A DNA stretch of 64,000 nucleotides from Aquatica leii (lineage: Eukaryota > Arthropoda > Insecta > Coleoptera > Lampyridae). Below, in pieces: positions 1 to 11,202 of this stretch. The stretch lies in contig CM069432.1 of the NCBI GenBank assembly GCA_035610365.1, positions 279,595,482-279,659,481 of the forward strand, read 5' to 3'. Below the pieces are notes generated by a model, which was given only the letters and a program-made list of their open reading frames with translations, made no database searches and was not told the origin of the DNA. Numbering within the stretch: the first letter of the stretch is position 1; the number at the start of each line of letters is the position of its first letter. The translations under genes and the position numbers were made by a program.

Positions 1-66
1 ATCCTAATGAAGCAAAAAATCGTTGTACAATGTCTCCCATAAACCTTATGCACTAGTGGGTTAGGT

Positions 67-1165
67 TTGCTAAAGGAAAGGTTTTGGATCTTGGGCGATA
101 GACGGACAGTCAAATCAGTTAGATCAAAGTGTGGAACACGTAGAAAATATAACGCAAAGCCTTTTACTGTAGAGCCTCCGCGATTACCATTAGACAGAGT
201 TCGTCATGCAGCTCTCTTTGAAGTGACGAGAATGGATTTTGCAGGGCTGTTGTACCTAAAAAGGAGTGATAAGGTTTTGATATGATTGTTTACGTGCGCT
301 GTTTTCCGAGCGGTTCATTTTGAGCTGACGACATCCCTATCGACTTGGAGTTTTTTACAGGCCTTAAGTCGTTTTGTGTCGCGTCGGGGCAGGCCTCGAA
401 CAGTCTACAGTGATAATGAAACAAACTTCGTAGGCACCGAGAATTCCTTATCGCTTTTAGATTAGGACTAGATCGTTTGTGAAACCTCCGGGCAGCGCAT
501 TCGCTGGCTATTTAATCCCCCCACAGCGAGGGGGGGCGTGGTGGGAGGGTTTAATTAGAGTGTTGAAACAACTATTACGCAAAGTACCGGGTCGCGCGAG
601 TTTGGACTATGAAGACTTAATCAATCCTTGTTTGCGAGTGCGAAGCAGTTGTTAATGCGAGGCCTTTAACCTACCTTTCGTAGGACCTTAAAGATGTAGT
701 AGTGTTAAGTCCGTCGATGATTTTGCGCAAGCAGGTGGAGTGTGGTTTACCGGATTGTGACGCTATAGACAATGCAAATCATGGAAATTTGACCGGGTAA
801 GGATGGGCGAGTTCGTTTGGTTAGGGTAGAAACCGTTTGGGTGCAGTTATTAAGGCCACTATAAAGACTGTATCCCCTAGAATGTGACAGTGTTTTGGAG
901 TTTAATTCCGGCGGTGAGGACGGGCTGCAACAGGGCGACGAAGAGACCGCGTGGAATGTTAGAAATCTGGATGGCTCCGACTCCGAATCCATCTTTGAGC
1001 GTAGTGACAGTGTCAGTGCGGGGGTGTTGGTGCCGAAGGTATAAAAGCGACGCGAAGTGGTCGTGTTTATACAGTACCGCGACGTTTTCTGTAATCCTAG
1101 TATTAGTATCTGGTTATGTATCTATTTGTATAATACTTTGCCTTTGTATTACATGTTTAGTTTGA
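67..1165 (+). pseudogene. BEL/Pao retrotransposon integrase and pol C-terminus, broken
   Basis: This is the integrase end of a BEL/Pao LTR-retrotransposon polyprotein, which would join element DNA into the host genome. The first reading segment (67-285) shows RRTVKSVRSKC, then AKPFTVEPPRLPLDRV, the usual lead-in to the BEL integrase core. Catalytic triad positions can be placed: Asp in MDFAGLLYL, Asp in YSDNETNFVG (about 410-435) and Glu in WWEGLIRVLK (about 540-575). The pieces lie in different frames with stops between them, so the gene is dead. After it, acidic sequence (about 890-1020) matches the variable C-terminal tail, and the LTR follows. The match to the family is by recognition, not by a search. 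I am confident in the BEL/Pao call and less so about the exact end. Confidence 0.85.
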
Positions 1166-1206
1166 GGAACATTTTGTTGTCTTAAAACAATCCTCAGGTG
1201 GGAGAA

Positions 1207-1400
1207 TGTCAGAGACCGTAATTATATTTGTAGTTTTAATAGTGCAATGCGACACCGTCGCAACATGTCAATTATAGGTTTAGTTTCACTCTGTGGTTTT
1301 CTTTTCTTGTTACTTTTTAGTTGTTAGGTTAATGTGCGTGAATTTTTGGCAGAATGTGATTGCTGGGTTTTTAGAGGGTCTCTGTGTGTGTTATAGTAAA
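1207..1400 (+). repeat. 3' LTR of the BEL/Pao element (right end not fixed)
   Basis: A purine-rich tract, GGTGGGAGAA, ends at 1206 and is followed at once by TGTCAGAGACC. This is the standard arrangement of a polypurine tract next to a 3' LTR starting with TG, and it sits directly after the BEL pol remnant. I cannot see a convincing CA end or a target duplication, so the right border is a guess. Sequence from about 1400 to 1690 is AT-rich and has no recognisable gene. Confidence 0.5.
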
Positions 1401-1694
1401 ATATTTATTCGCAAATCTGATAGGAAACCTCATTGCCAAAGCAGATACAATAGGTGTTATTAATAACATTCAGAACACCCTTCTAGCAAAAATTTTGGGT
1501 ACGCTAATGAGTCAAAATTTGTGTAAAATAATTTTTTATTGGCAGTTTTCAGCTGTACGTAGAAAACTAAAAACTTTTGAACGCCCTGTATAGCATATTT
1601 TTGATTATTTCTCATTTGAAACATTATATAGGGTGACGAAAATATTTGAGAACTCTGTATTACATACATAAGCATAAATAAATTTAAAACAACG

Positions 1695-1700
1695 TTTATT
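1695..1700 (-). promoter_or_regulatory. candidate poly(A) signal of the YIPF gene
   Basis: TTTATT on the plus strand reads AATAAA on the minus strand, about 95 bases past the stop codon of the YIPF1/2-like gene. Position and match are good, but AATAAA is common by chance in AT-rich DNA. Confidence 0.45.
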
Positions 1701-1795
1701 ATTTTAGATTATTATAACTACATTTACTTTACAAAAATGTGCAAATTATAATTTACAGTAAATATGCTTAAACTATAATTAATACAATAAGGACT

Positions 1796-2784
1796 TTATG
1801 CTTTCACTTTCGTAACATTCTGTACCAGAACACTAGGAACAGTAGGATTTTGCATGGGTGGTTGAGGAACATCTACAATAGAACTATCTGGGCTGTGGAA
1901 AAAGAACAGCATAAAACCGACAGCTAATAACACGTGGCAACCAACAATTCCTGCCATCAAGATAATTTTATGTTTAGACAACTGCAATGCTGGATATAAA
2001 GTAATAATTAAAACTGATCCAGATAACAAAGCCGCAATTAAAACTAAAGACCACTGCAGCCACGAAATTTGAATTGTCCAAAGTATCGAAACAGGAATGT
2101 AAATAAAAAGGGAATATCCATAAACACAGATCAATTCCAATGGTGTACTTATAGTTTCTTCTACAAGATTTTCCAATTCAGAAGAATCGGTGCTCCACTT
2201 GAAAGCAGCCCAAACTAATAAAGGTATCACACTGATGTACAACAAGATTGCCGTCGATGCATACGACACTAAATGAAAATCATACTTCCAGTGATATTCA
2301 GCATTAGCGTGTTGTAAATAATTAGCAATGTTTCCACTTATAGCAATAGTAAATATTAACGTCATTGAGATCCAAAACGGACCGTACAGATCTGGTTTTA
2401 ACTTAATTTTGTTATTCATTACACTATTTCGTCTCGGTGTTATTGATGCTAACAGTCGTTCTAACACTTCGACAGTATCTACATCGAAAAAGTGTTGGTA
2501 ATACTTTAAGGTCCAAAACGACTTCGAAGACGTTTCTAAAAAAACAATTTTAAGCAAGGCGTGTATTCGCGTGTGTATAATTTACCTTGGTTTTCTTCTA
2601 GCGGATCAGTTCTTTCGTTATTTTGAAACGATTCTGACGTTCTAGGCGAGTCATTTTTAAGGTTATCTTCTGTTATTTGTATCGATGCCGTGGTGTTGCT
2701 ACCAAAATTATTTGTGTGTTGTATTGGAGGAAAATCTTGGAATGAAAGTAGCTCGTCTGTTGGAACTTCTTGCATTCCAGTCAT
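1796..2784 (-). CDS. YIPF1: YIPF1/YIPF2-type Yip1-domain membrane protein
   Basis: Yip1-domain proteins sit in Golgi membranes, bind Rab-family GTPases and act in vesicle traffic. Two exons join cleanly: exon 1 is 2784-2586, exon 2 is 2535-1796, with a 50-bp intron (donor GTAAAT, acceptor TTTTTTTAG). Spliced length is 939 bases, giving 312 residues. The first ~90 residues are acidic, polar and cytosolic. Then come FWTLKYYQHFFDVDT and, further on, DLYGPFWISMTLIF and ELICVYGYSLFIYIP, all hallmarks of the YIPF1/2 group, with five hydrophobic segments and a short polar tail. The start ATG lies in MTGMQEVPTDELL; there is no upstream in-frame alternative I prefer. I see no damage, so this is probably a working host gene. 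YIPF1 and YIPF2 are vertebrate paralogues, and the insect gene is co-orthologous to both. Confidence 0.93.
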
Positions 2785-3365
2785 TTTAAATTTAAAAGAA
2801 TTTCTTGGCTAAATTCAACTTATCTTTAAATTTGACACATATACACGATTTGGATGTGTCTACAGTACCGCTAACAATTAGAAACGTCAACATTTGGCAG
2901 TGGCGGTATGTAACGCTTTGATAAGGTTAACATCGTTTTGAGTCAGTTATTGCTGGCTTTTTTTTATTATTTAAAAAGCTTCGGTTGGATTTTAGTAACA
3001 AACTTTTAATTTAATATATTTAAAGCAAAACATTATTGTTTTTATAGTGTTTCAGCATTAATCAGTTAAGTAGCTTTTTTGCAACTACTGCAAGATCTTC
3101 ATATTTCTCAGGATTAATTCATGCGCTCTGCTTCTGATTGCGTAATCACCAGATTGCATCGACTTAATTTTTATACGTCGTTGGCTTATTAACTTATATT
3201 CTCATATTTCAATTTCAATACTATTAAGTACCTACGTGTATACGAACGCTTAAAAAGGGTTACACATTTTATTTGGCATGAAGGCATTTCAGTAAAAAAA
3301 ATTGGACCGAGAAAGATTTATCGCGTTATTTTACAACCAGTTCTAGGCATTGCTGATGAAATAAA
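2785..3365. other. intergenic stretch, YIPF promoter side
   Basis: AT-rich DNA with no gene. It must hold the 5' UTR and promoter of the minus-strand YIPF gene close to 2785-2950, but no clear TATA or initiator can be singled out. A short hAT-like end motif (CAGTGGCGG) occurs near 2898 without a partner. Confidence 0.4.
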
Positions 3366-3369
3366 AAAA

Positions 3370-3690
3370 AATATTGTCAATAAAACTGTTCGACGCAAAA
3401 AAAGATTCTGGTGTAGAGAGTGGATTAAACGAAACTAGGGGCATCGGCAAGGTTAATACACGAACTGAAAGATGAAGAACCAAAAGATTGTAATTTTTTT
3501 TAGACTGAGGAGCAGTTTAACTTTTTACTGGAAATAGTAACATCAAAACTCTCAAAAACTAACAGTTTTATGCGAGAAGCGATTTCTCCTAAATCAAATT
3601 AGAAATAACACTTCGGTAGGTACTTAGTAACCGTGAATTGCTGTATCTGCAACATGGAAAGAAAAGTCAGTGAATCCATCAAAAACTTAC
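3370..3690 (+). pseudogene. HARBI1/PIF-Harbinger-like transposase, N-terminal remnant
   Basis: Pieces of a PIF/Harbinger-family DNA-transposase N-terminus can be read across frame changes. KKRFWCREWIKRN resembles the FW.R.W start of these proteins. LIHELKDEEPKD is followed by TEEQFNFLLEIVTSKLSK and then MREAISPKSK, matching the conserved block ahead of the DDE domain (the 'F..LL..V......T..R.AI....RL' pattern). Only about 100 codons survive, with stops and shifts. No TIR was found. The family is inferred from motif order, not a search. Confidence 0.6.
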
Positions 3691-5340
3691 TGATTATACG
3701 CTTCTGACGGCGTAGACGAATTAAAATCGCGTCTAATTAACTTTATACGAACCCGAGAAAACACATCTACTTCTTTGACGTGCTCTTCTAACCCGGAGAT
3801 GTAGAGACCGTCGTCGCCAACACCGACGAACGTCACCCCCAAGCCCTGACGTCTCCTATAGGAAGTACGCCAACAGCACACTTATGTAACACCTTACGCA
3901 AATAAGGCATTAAATTTGATAGAAAAATGGAACCCATTTCCTTCCTAGAAATAATCAAAGAATTAAAAACAGGTTACGCATTCCCTGGGACTACTCTTTC
4001 CAAGTTATTTAAACGTGTCATTATTTAGTACGGGAATAACAAAAAACGAATGGAACAGATGGGAGGAAAAATACGTTGAGGCAATGAAATTGCTCGTGCG
4101 ACGCTGTGGGAATATATCTCCGGGAGATCAATTAACCGCGTGTATGAAAATATACACATATACAAATTTTACATAAAAGGAAGAAACGTTAAAAACTTTT
4201 CTGAGCTAGAGAAAGTAATGCGTGTTTTTGAATCCATTCCCAGCCGAAACCCACCAGATACCCGACCGTACGATTAAAATTAAAGACGGTAAGTGAGTAT
4301 AACGAACCTTCCGTGAATGCAACCTGAAACCCGTTAACGAAAGAACGTCCTTGACTATATAATAGTGCAGACTTGTGTTGGCGATGCGGAGGAAGAAAAG
4401 ATTTTAGAAAACAGTGCCTAAGACGGTTCAAACTCTTCTGTTCGCGATGTGGTAAGGAAGGCGTCTACTACTGTCTCAAACCAAGAAACCGGATCGAGAA
4501 GCCGACTCGTCCTAGGCACTCATAACCCGCAAGAGTGGACCTCTTGGTTAGAAATTCTTAAGCAAGTGTTCCACAAAAAAACTAGAGTACCTGAAGTCGC
4601 AACTATAGATTCTCGGTTGTTTATACCCGCCACCCGTCTACGGAGATAAGTTTAATGCTCTTATAGATATGGGCGCCGTTCTCAGAATTCAAGTCCTGGT
4701 GAGCAACAATACGCAACCAACAGTGAATCAACCTATCCGCCTTCAATTAGCAAATGGAAAAACAGCTAAACCTACAAACAATTATTTTTTTGGCAATTAA
4801 TGTAGGATTACAAACCCGTATGCTAGATCGTCAGTCCTCACCTCACCACAAATCTACTAATTGGATGGGACTTTCTACAGCAGAATAACACAGTAATCAA
4901 CGTATCCGAAGACGTCTGAATTCTCAACAACCGAACTGTATTGTAGCAATAGTAGCAGTCCAGGCGTGGGTGCCATTAGAAGCATCACATAAGAGCTTCT
5001 TGTAGTAACCGATTTCCGAGAGAAAGAATTCGCCGCTCTAGAAATCCAATCCCACTTGACTTCACCGTTTACATCGGCAATGCTGAATTAGAAGAGAGAG
5101 ATGACGGTTTCGCAAGCTCTTCACCGTGACGCTAATACTAAAGTCGCTCTCAAAAACTCAGACATTGAAAATCACGCCGTCCGCATTCAGAAATCACAGG
5201 ATTTGTTTTAGGTAAAACGCCGCAGTGCGCTTTGGACTTTGCAAAGTTGGAGACGGAGGCGAGAATCATCTTCCAACAGACCCCCATGTCTTCGTGTTTT
5301 CCAAGAGATGGTAGTATGAAATAAAACGTCTCGAACACCT
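3690..5340 (+). pseudogene. LTR-retrotransposon gag and protease remnant
   Basis: Short readable segments in several frames follow a gag-protease order. Near 3706-3800 is a gag-like stretch (LKSRLINFIRTREN). At about 4425-4475 FCSRCGKEGVYYC resembles a zinc knuckle. At about 4620-4690 comes ALIDMGAV, the active-site loop of a retroviral-type aspartic protease (usually D-T/S-G-A), followed by a protease-like segment RLQLANGKTAKP. Beyond this, GLQTRMLDRQSS and NWMGLSTAE keep matching the downstream part of such proteases. No reverse transcriptase follows. The copy is old and non-functional. Ty3/gypsy is the likeliest group but is not proven. Confidence 0.55.
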
Positions 5341-5567
5341 GAAATTTATAATAAATTGGTACAGCAATTCAATAAATTAGGCGACGACTATGGACATTTC
5401 GATCTTAGCCCATTAGTTTTACAACCGGCGCGCGTCGTTGTTACAATTTATTTCAATTTACCTTTATAAGATTTGGTAAATATTTTTAGGCTAATCCTGT
5501 TTCTGATTATTATTATTTGTCCTTCTCTATGTACTACAGTAACCAACTTAAGCTTCTTTGCTTAGGA

Positions 5568-5872
5568 GGAGCATGCAAAACCACTTTAGTCTATTTTGTG
5601 GCAACGTTTTGTGCTAGCAGCGACTTCATAAGGTCAAGAATATCTTAAGGTGAAAAACTCCATCAATCGAGAATCGGAGCAACTTCACGATTGAAGTTGC
5701 TTAGTAAATTATAAGACGTAAATACATAAGAAAGTCAATAATTAAAATTATTATACAACAAAGTATATAAACGACCAACAGACGCTTTAAATTATTCTTG
5801 GCCTGATGAAGTCCTTGCTGGTAGCACAAAACTTTGCCACAAGAATAGACTAAAGTGTGTTTGCATGCTGTT
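5568..5872. repeat. inverted repeat with Penelope-type hammerhead-like core
   Basis: Two arms of about 70 bases (5568-5640 and 5800-5872) are inverted copies of each other, both containing GCATGCAAA, ACTTTAGTCTATT, a TGTGGCAA/TTGCCACA block and a CTTCAT/ATGAAG block. The right arm has CTGATGA at 5803-5809, followed after a potential stem by ACAAAAC and TTGCCAC, a decayed form of the CTGATGA...GAAACG..GGC hammerhead core found in Penelope-like elements. The GAAA box is degraded, so ribozyme activity is unlikely here. Confidence 0.5.
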
Positions 5873-6059
5873 TCTATTTTACTTACAACATATAATAATT
5901 TATTTATTGTGTTTTTGGTACAAAACCAGTAATAATTCTTTATTAAAGCAACTTTTTATATTACAATTTTAATCCATAGAAAGCAGAACCCGAAAAATTG
6001 TTCATTCCGAAGCACGAAACACTATCCACAATCTCATTGATTTCTTCGATAAATAACAA

Positions 6060-6235
6060 GTAGCTTTGCTAAGATTAGAACGTTTTCCGGTTTTGGACCG
6101 TGATGATGTTGTAACCAAAATTGCCAACGTTTCGCCCACTTTAGTAACGGGTTTCATCAAGGCGTGAAAGTGATTTTGTAAATATTTGACTCACCTTTTG
6201 GCTAGCTTCAGTCGTAAATGGCCGTGAGACGTGTA
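6060..6235 (-). repeat. Penelope-like element LTR fragment with hammerhead-like motif
   Basis: Read on the minus strand, this shows TTGATGA (6160-6154), a potential stem, then GCGAAACGTTGGC (GAAA at 6133-6130), and then a CCAAAACCGG-type flank. This closely matches the two copies near 58.2-58.4 kb. The first core base is T instead of C, which would damage a hammerhead. The motif order is that of the pseudo-LTR of Penelope-like retroelements. No reverse transcriptase or GIY-YIG domain is next to it. Confidence 0.65.
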
Positions 6236-7690
6236 GATACACAAATTATTCCGGTAAGTCAGTACCCTGTGCCACATTCCCTTGCGTGTGGAAAAAGAAA
6301 TATAGTCTAAGGTAGAGAAAGGAAATCCTTAGACCCGCAAGCCTAATTGTACGTGAAGAAATAAAATAATTCACAGTTATCACAGACTCCAAAATTCGTT
6401 TATTGTTGATTAGCATACTGAACACTTGATAATAGAGACAACAAGTATCAACTGCAAAGTTTCGATCAAAAATACAGTCGTTGGTACACTCCTAAAATAA
6501 TTATCACATACAATCAATATGAGGTTGTGGCTACGCCACTGCTACTCTAGACAGTGTCGTTACATATACTTATAACTACTAAATTCACCGTATCGCCAAC
6601 CGAATATCGTGTAAATTGCACTTAAATCGTAATCCAATCGTATCAATTTAAAGGTATCGTAGATCTGGAAGCACTAGTCCCTACTTTAATGTAACGTATT
6701 AATTAATTTAAAAAAAATTGTAGTAATAAAAGCTAAACGCGTTCGTGATACATGATTATCAATCAAAAAACTCCCCCTAACCGCTTGACATCAAGTGTAT
6801 AAACGAGATGCATTAATTTGGGGTTTTAATTACTCTTTGAGCACCCATAAACGTCGCGCTGCTTCTAACTCCATTACATAAACAGATTATTGCAGTAACC
6901 GACTAAATAATAATGTTTTTAAAATAAATAAACCAGTAATGAACAATTTAGATTTAGAAGATATTAACTATCCTTAAAAGTAAACGTAGTTAAATAACAA
7001 CGCGCAGTGTTTATTTCACCCAACAACCTTCAATTCATCAAAGGTGAACTTCGATAAGTGCTACACTACAGCACGCTGTCATATTGGCTTACTTGTACGC
7101 GTCTCCCCGCACGAGTCACCATTGTAGTAACCACCAAAGTAGTTAAAAAATACCTTACTATGACATTATGTATCCCTCGGTGTTAGCATCCTTAAAGATC
7201 ACATCGTTTTTTTTCTGTAGCTACGATTAGGATGATTATCAACCCCAATGGCAAAAACCTCTTAATTAAATGGACATAGGGCTAACAAACAAGAGCGAAG
7301 AGAAATAAGCAAAGTTTGATAAACGTATTCACGCAGGAATCAACTAACCTCCAAAGCGAGTTTCGACAAGTAACTCGACAAATATATGTCCGACGCTCCT
7401 TTTATTGCTTAAATGCGAGTCATGTAGCAGATTTTTTTTAAAGAAACGTGACCATAAGGTAGATGTTGATGGATGACAAAAATTGTAACCCTTACCAATT
7501 CTTTGTGTCCTACCGCTAGTGACATGCACCGCACTAGAGTATCAAATGAAATGCTCGCATACCGCCGGAAGTCGAATCAAGCCTGCGCCGTCTTACGCCT
7601 AAGATTCTAAATCGTTACAAAAGAAATCGACAACTTAAAAAAGTAAACGATAATCTAACAAAGAATCACTATAGAGTTACGTAATTAACT
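6236..7690. other. no recognisable gene
   Basis: About 1.45 kb with short open stretches only. A 61-codon frame at 7344-7529 on the minus strand lies downstream of the IS630-like transposase and might be its decayed C-terminus, but I could not align it to known motifs. Confidence 0.4.
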
Positions 7691-7699
7691 TGTTAACCA

Positions 7700-8515
7700 A
7701 GCCATATTCTAAACTCCATAGAAGTGACTTAAAAAGAAATTGTCTACGTATTTATAGAAAAAGGAGAAAAGTAGCGTGTCTTCGATAAACCAGTAACAAC
7801 CGGGAACCAAAGAGGGAATAGTAATGCCCTGGTTTGCTCTTAGATTTGTAGACTAATAAAGTGTTGTTTACAAATCCATGTACACGATCTGCGTGTACAA
7901 TACTGTACCGCTGACCAGAACGATGAGCGTTACATGCATCTGGTTGGTCCTTTGACTACCAGAATTTACTCGCTCCATAAGATGGTTGAATGAAAGTTTC
8001 GTCTAAATACGTAATGGGTTTTTTATTCTCTTCGAGGGCAGCGTTTTCTCTCAACTTTCAAAGATAACGTGAACGCCAAGCTAGGATATTATTGCGTTTC
8101 ATGAGCAATTTTCGTTGGTTTTCACACATTCTAAATTTGAAGCCAGTTCTTAAAAGATATCTAAGTAGTTTCTTTTCCCTAGTATAAAGAATCTGGTCTT
8201 GCATCTTATTTACTAAAATTTTTAACGTCAACACTTGCTTGTCAACCGTGTAAACCTCATGCATTTTTTTTTAACTCTTAAGTTGCACTCATCCATCACT
8301 ATTTTGTTGGATTCGCTTCTCTTTTTTTTTTCAAATGTGATTCTAGTAGATCACCGTCAGCCACAGCAGCTTTTTTTCTGATCCTCGATATAGTATAACC
8401 ACTGATTTTCCAACAGCAGTCGCTGCAAGTTCGGTTGCCTGGTTCAAAAAGAGGGCCCATTCACCAGCAGCTTTTTATCTATCTATCGAAGAACTTATAA
8501 CACAAAAACTGTGAA
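7700..8515 (-). pseudogene. Tc1/IS630-like DDE transposase, broken
   Basis: Reading down the minus strand, the parts come in the right order: a decayed N-terminal helix-turn-helix zone (8515-8290), KKCMRFTRLTSKC or MHEVYTVDKQVLTL (about 8260), KFRMCENQRKLLMKRNN, NILAWRSRYL, then YLDETFIQPSYGAS (first catalytic Asp in the DET box) and SIVHADRVHGFVNN with LLVYKSKSKPGHYYS. These blocks fit the insect IS630-Tc1 group whose members read '...ILMERPDIV..R.RYL...YLDETW'. Several frame changes and stops interrupt it, and the second Asp and final Glu regions cannot be recognised. No terminal inverted repeats were found. Confidence 0.7.
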
Positions 8516-8889
8516 GATGTAAAAAAGGAAGTTTGTCGACTCACCTGTTTGGGTTAGTCGTAGGTCGAGACGTTAGTACCCAACTTCGTTCGGTGAGCAC
8601 GTGCTCTGCGTCACGTTTCTTTCCGAATAGAGGAACAAAGGAAAAAAGAAAAGTAGGGGTTAGGAGAAGGTATCCAAACCCGGAACACAAGTGTGCGTTG
8701 AGAATTAAACAACGTTATTGCAAGATTATCACAACGATTTATTTGAGACTAGTTCTTCATACCTTGGAATCTTTTTTGATCTAGGTAAGATTTTAGGACC
8801 TCCGCAATTAGTGCCGGATGTAAGTTATATCCGCCATATGCAAGTATCCTGAACGCGAAGACTGAATGCTATCCTCCGAGGGACTACAT

Positions 8890-10200
8890 TTCAGTCATCA
8901 ACTCCAAAGCTGAGGTTAAGCTCCAGGCTTTATTAGACCATACAATCAGCCGAATTTACTTACTCCAAACAGATGTAATCGCGGCACATGAAGACGATTC
9001 TGACATGCAACTAATTTGTAAGTAGGGCTTCGACGGCAAATCCGTTGAAGTTTTCCGATGAAACGATTTCAGATGCAACCATTCTGTATACATCTTTGGT
9101 GCCGTTAAAATTGTTTTGCGTCAACAACAAAAGTCACGTTATGTGGTGCGATAGCAAACCTTCGTCTACGCGATTTTGCAGGCCGTTGCATTTGCAGTTC
9201 ATTCGCGAACCTCCCGAAACGTCAGTCACTGAAGCAGCGTATTTCGAGAACCAAATAAAGAACTTTGTTCCCTACAAAACGGTTATCAACAGGAGAGAAA
9301 TTACAATTTCGTACGATTTAGCGTTAACGATGGTAGATGGATGAGTTTGTACTTTGGTAAGTTCGACGAAATCTGCCCAACGTTGTTACTTGTGTGGCAC
9401 AACCTCTCGAGAATTCAATAATCTTGAGTCCATTTTAAGTAGGCCGGTTAATGTCGACAATTTGCGGTATGGAATGTCGACACTCCATGCGTGGATTCGG
9501 TGTTTTGAGTGTTGCCTGCACGTATCTTATCAGCTCGACATACAAAAATGGCAAGCGCGAGGAGATGAGAAAAAACTGAGGAAAACGCGTAAAACCACAG
9601 TACAAAACAGCTTCAAAATTCAATTGGGTCTGCCCGTCGACATTCCCAAGTAAGGATTCGGCAGCAGCAATGACGAGAATACGACAGGGCGTTTTTTTGA
9701 AAATGCAAAAACCTCTGTGGCAATCACAGGCATAGAGGTAAATTTAATTCGTCGATTCCATGTCATCCTCCAAGCTATTTCTAGTGGTCATGATATAGAT
9801 GTAGAGAAATTTCGCGCGTACACCTTGGATATAGGTCATTTGTTTGTAAAGTTGTATCCGTGTTATTACATGCCGGTACACATACTGCTCGTTCATGGAC
9901 CGGAAATTGTGAAATACGCTATTTTACCCATTGGTATGCTTTCCGAAGAAGCGCAGGAGGCATCAAACAAAATAATCCGAAAATACCGCGAGGATTTCTC
10001 GCGGAAATCATCGCGTGTTAGCACCATAGAAGACGTTCTTTTTTAGGTTAATGGCAAGTTCTGATCCGTAGATTTCCACCCTCCGCAAAGAGCCTCGAAA
10101 AAACGTCAAAACGATGTCTCCCGGCGCGACTGCTTTGCTTGCAGTTACAAAATCTGTAAGTGAGGCAGAAATTGACGCTTCGTCAAGCGATGACGAGTAG
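8890..10200 (+). pseudogene. Transib transposase (RAG1-like), C-terminal two thirds, frameshifted
   Basis: Transib is the DNA-transposon family from which the RAG1 recombinase core descends. Three long segments in different frames give the right order: SDATILYTSLVPLKL with PSSTRFCRPLHLQF (9060-9200); CYLCGTTSREFNNL, then LHAWIRCFECCLH (9390-9530), a zinc-binding pair plus helix; then ITGIEVNLIRRF, LYPCYYMPVHIL and HGPEIVKYAILPIG (9720-9930). The block LSEEAQEASNK (about 9940-9975) matches the position of the last catalytic acidic residue, which in RAG1 lies in a motif of the form EGNESGNK. The final segment ends in a Ser/Asp-rich tail at a stop near 10200. At least three frameshifts or stops make it inactive. 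The N-terminal part, upstream of 8890, is not readable. Confidence 0.85.
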
Positions 10201-10302
10201 ACGCGCATAAAAAAATAAATATTGTATTTGCGCACAAAAAATAAACTATGTATTTTGATCAAAAGTGTTTTATTATTTCAATATCAATGAAACTTTGTAT
10301 AC

Positions 10303-10565
10303 ACCATTTTGTTTTCGAAAATTTTCAACTTGATATTCGTATTCAACAAGGTCAAAAACCCTTATATCCAGAAATGTGTACATTTATCTCAATTTTTAAC
10401 TGTTTTGTTCGCCATATTAGATCCGCCATTCTGTTTTTGAAAAATTTTAAAATTTTCGTAATCAGCGAGGTTAAAAACCCTTATATACAAAAATTTATAC
10501 GTGTGACTCAATTTTTAACTTTTTTGTCCCCCATATTGGATCAGCCATTTTGTTTTTGAAAATGT
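10303..10565. repeat. 120-bp tandem repeat, about 2.2 copies
   Basis: The block CCATTTTGTTTTCGAAAATT at about 10304 recurs with changes at about 10425 and again at 10545, and AAAAACCCTTATAT lies at 10354 and 10474, exactly 120 bases apart. Units are diverged, so the array is not young. It lies about 100 bases past the Transib stop codon. Confidence 0.8.
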
Positions 10566-11200
10566 TGGATGACATATTCTTACTTCCCGACCTTATTTAC
10601 GCAATTTCACGTAAGTTGAACCGTTTTTTCTAATTATGACCGCGTTTTCGGCATTTCGTACCACTGTGTGGCGTACTAGGGTTGTATATATTTTGTTCAT
10701 TTTCTGTTAAGTCATTAACGTGTTTCTGACTCATTCCACTAAGTGACGCTGATCGTTGGCGATGGAATAGGCCTGGCTAGAAAATTAGTTGAGTCAACGT
10801 TTTCTTTAGTTTTTCCGGTAAAATAGTAGTGGGTAGCAATCCTTTGGACCCCTCCCCCAGAATACGTGGGACTGCCCGAGCTGTGCTCAGGGAGAGATTC
10901 CTGAAGTAGATTCTCTTTAAGTTTTGTTTCTTCCATAGTAGTGTAATTTGGGGTAGTCTTCCTTTTGCCGGGTGGTTCGGTTATGGCGCCGAAGATTCGC
11001 CTGCGCAATTCATACTCTGCTACTGCTACATGGGGTACGACTCACAGAGGTGAAAGTGTGAGGCCATCGCTAGACCGCGTCGGCCGTTTAGATACGGCGC
11101 GCCGAATAGCTTAGCTCCACACACCTAGGTGTACGCTATCGGCAGACTAGCATTTTTTAGGTGCGTGCTCCTGGCAAAACGAACACGCCCCATTAATGCC
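10566..11200. other. no assignable gene
   Basis: Contains an 89-codon minus-strand frame (10739-11008) with no family I recognise, and a locally GC-rich patch at 11040-11160. Nothing here supports a functional gene. Confidence 0.35.
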
Positions 11201-11202
11201 TA

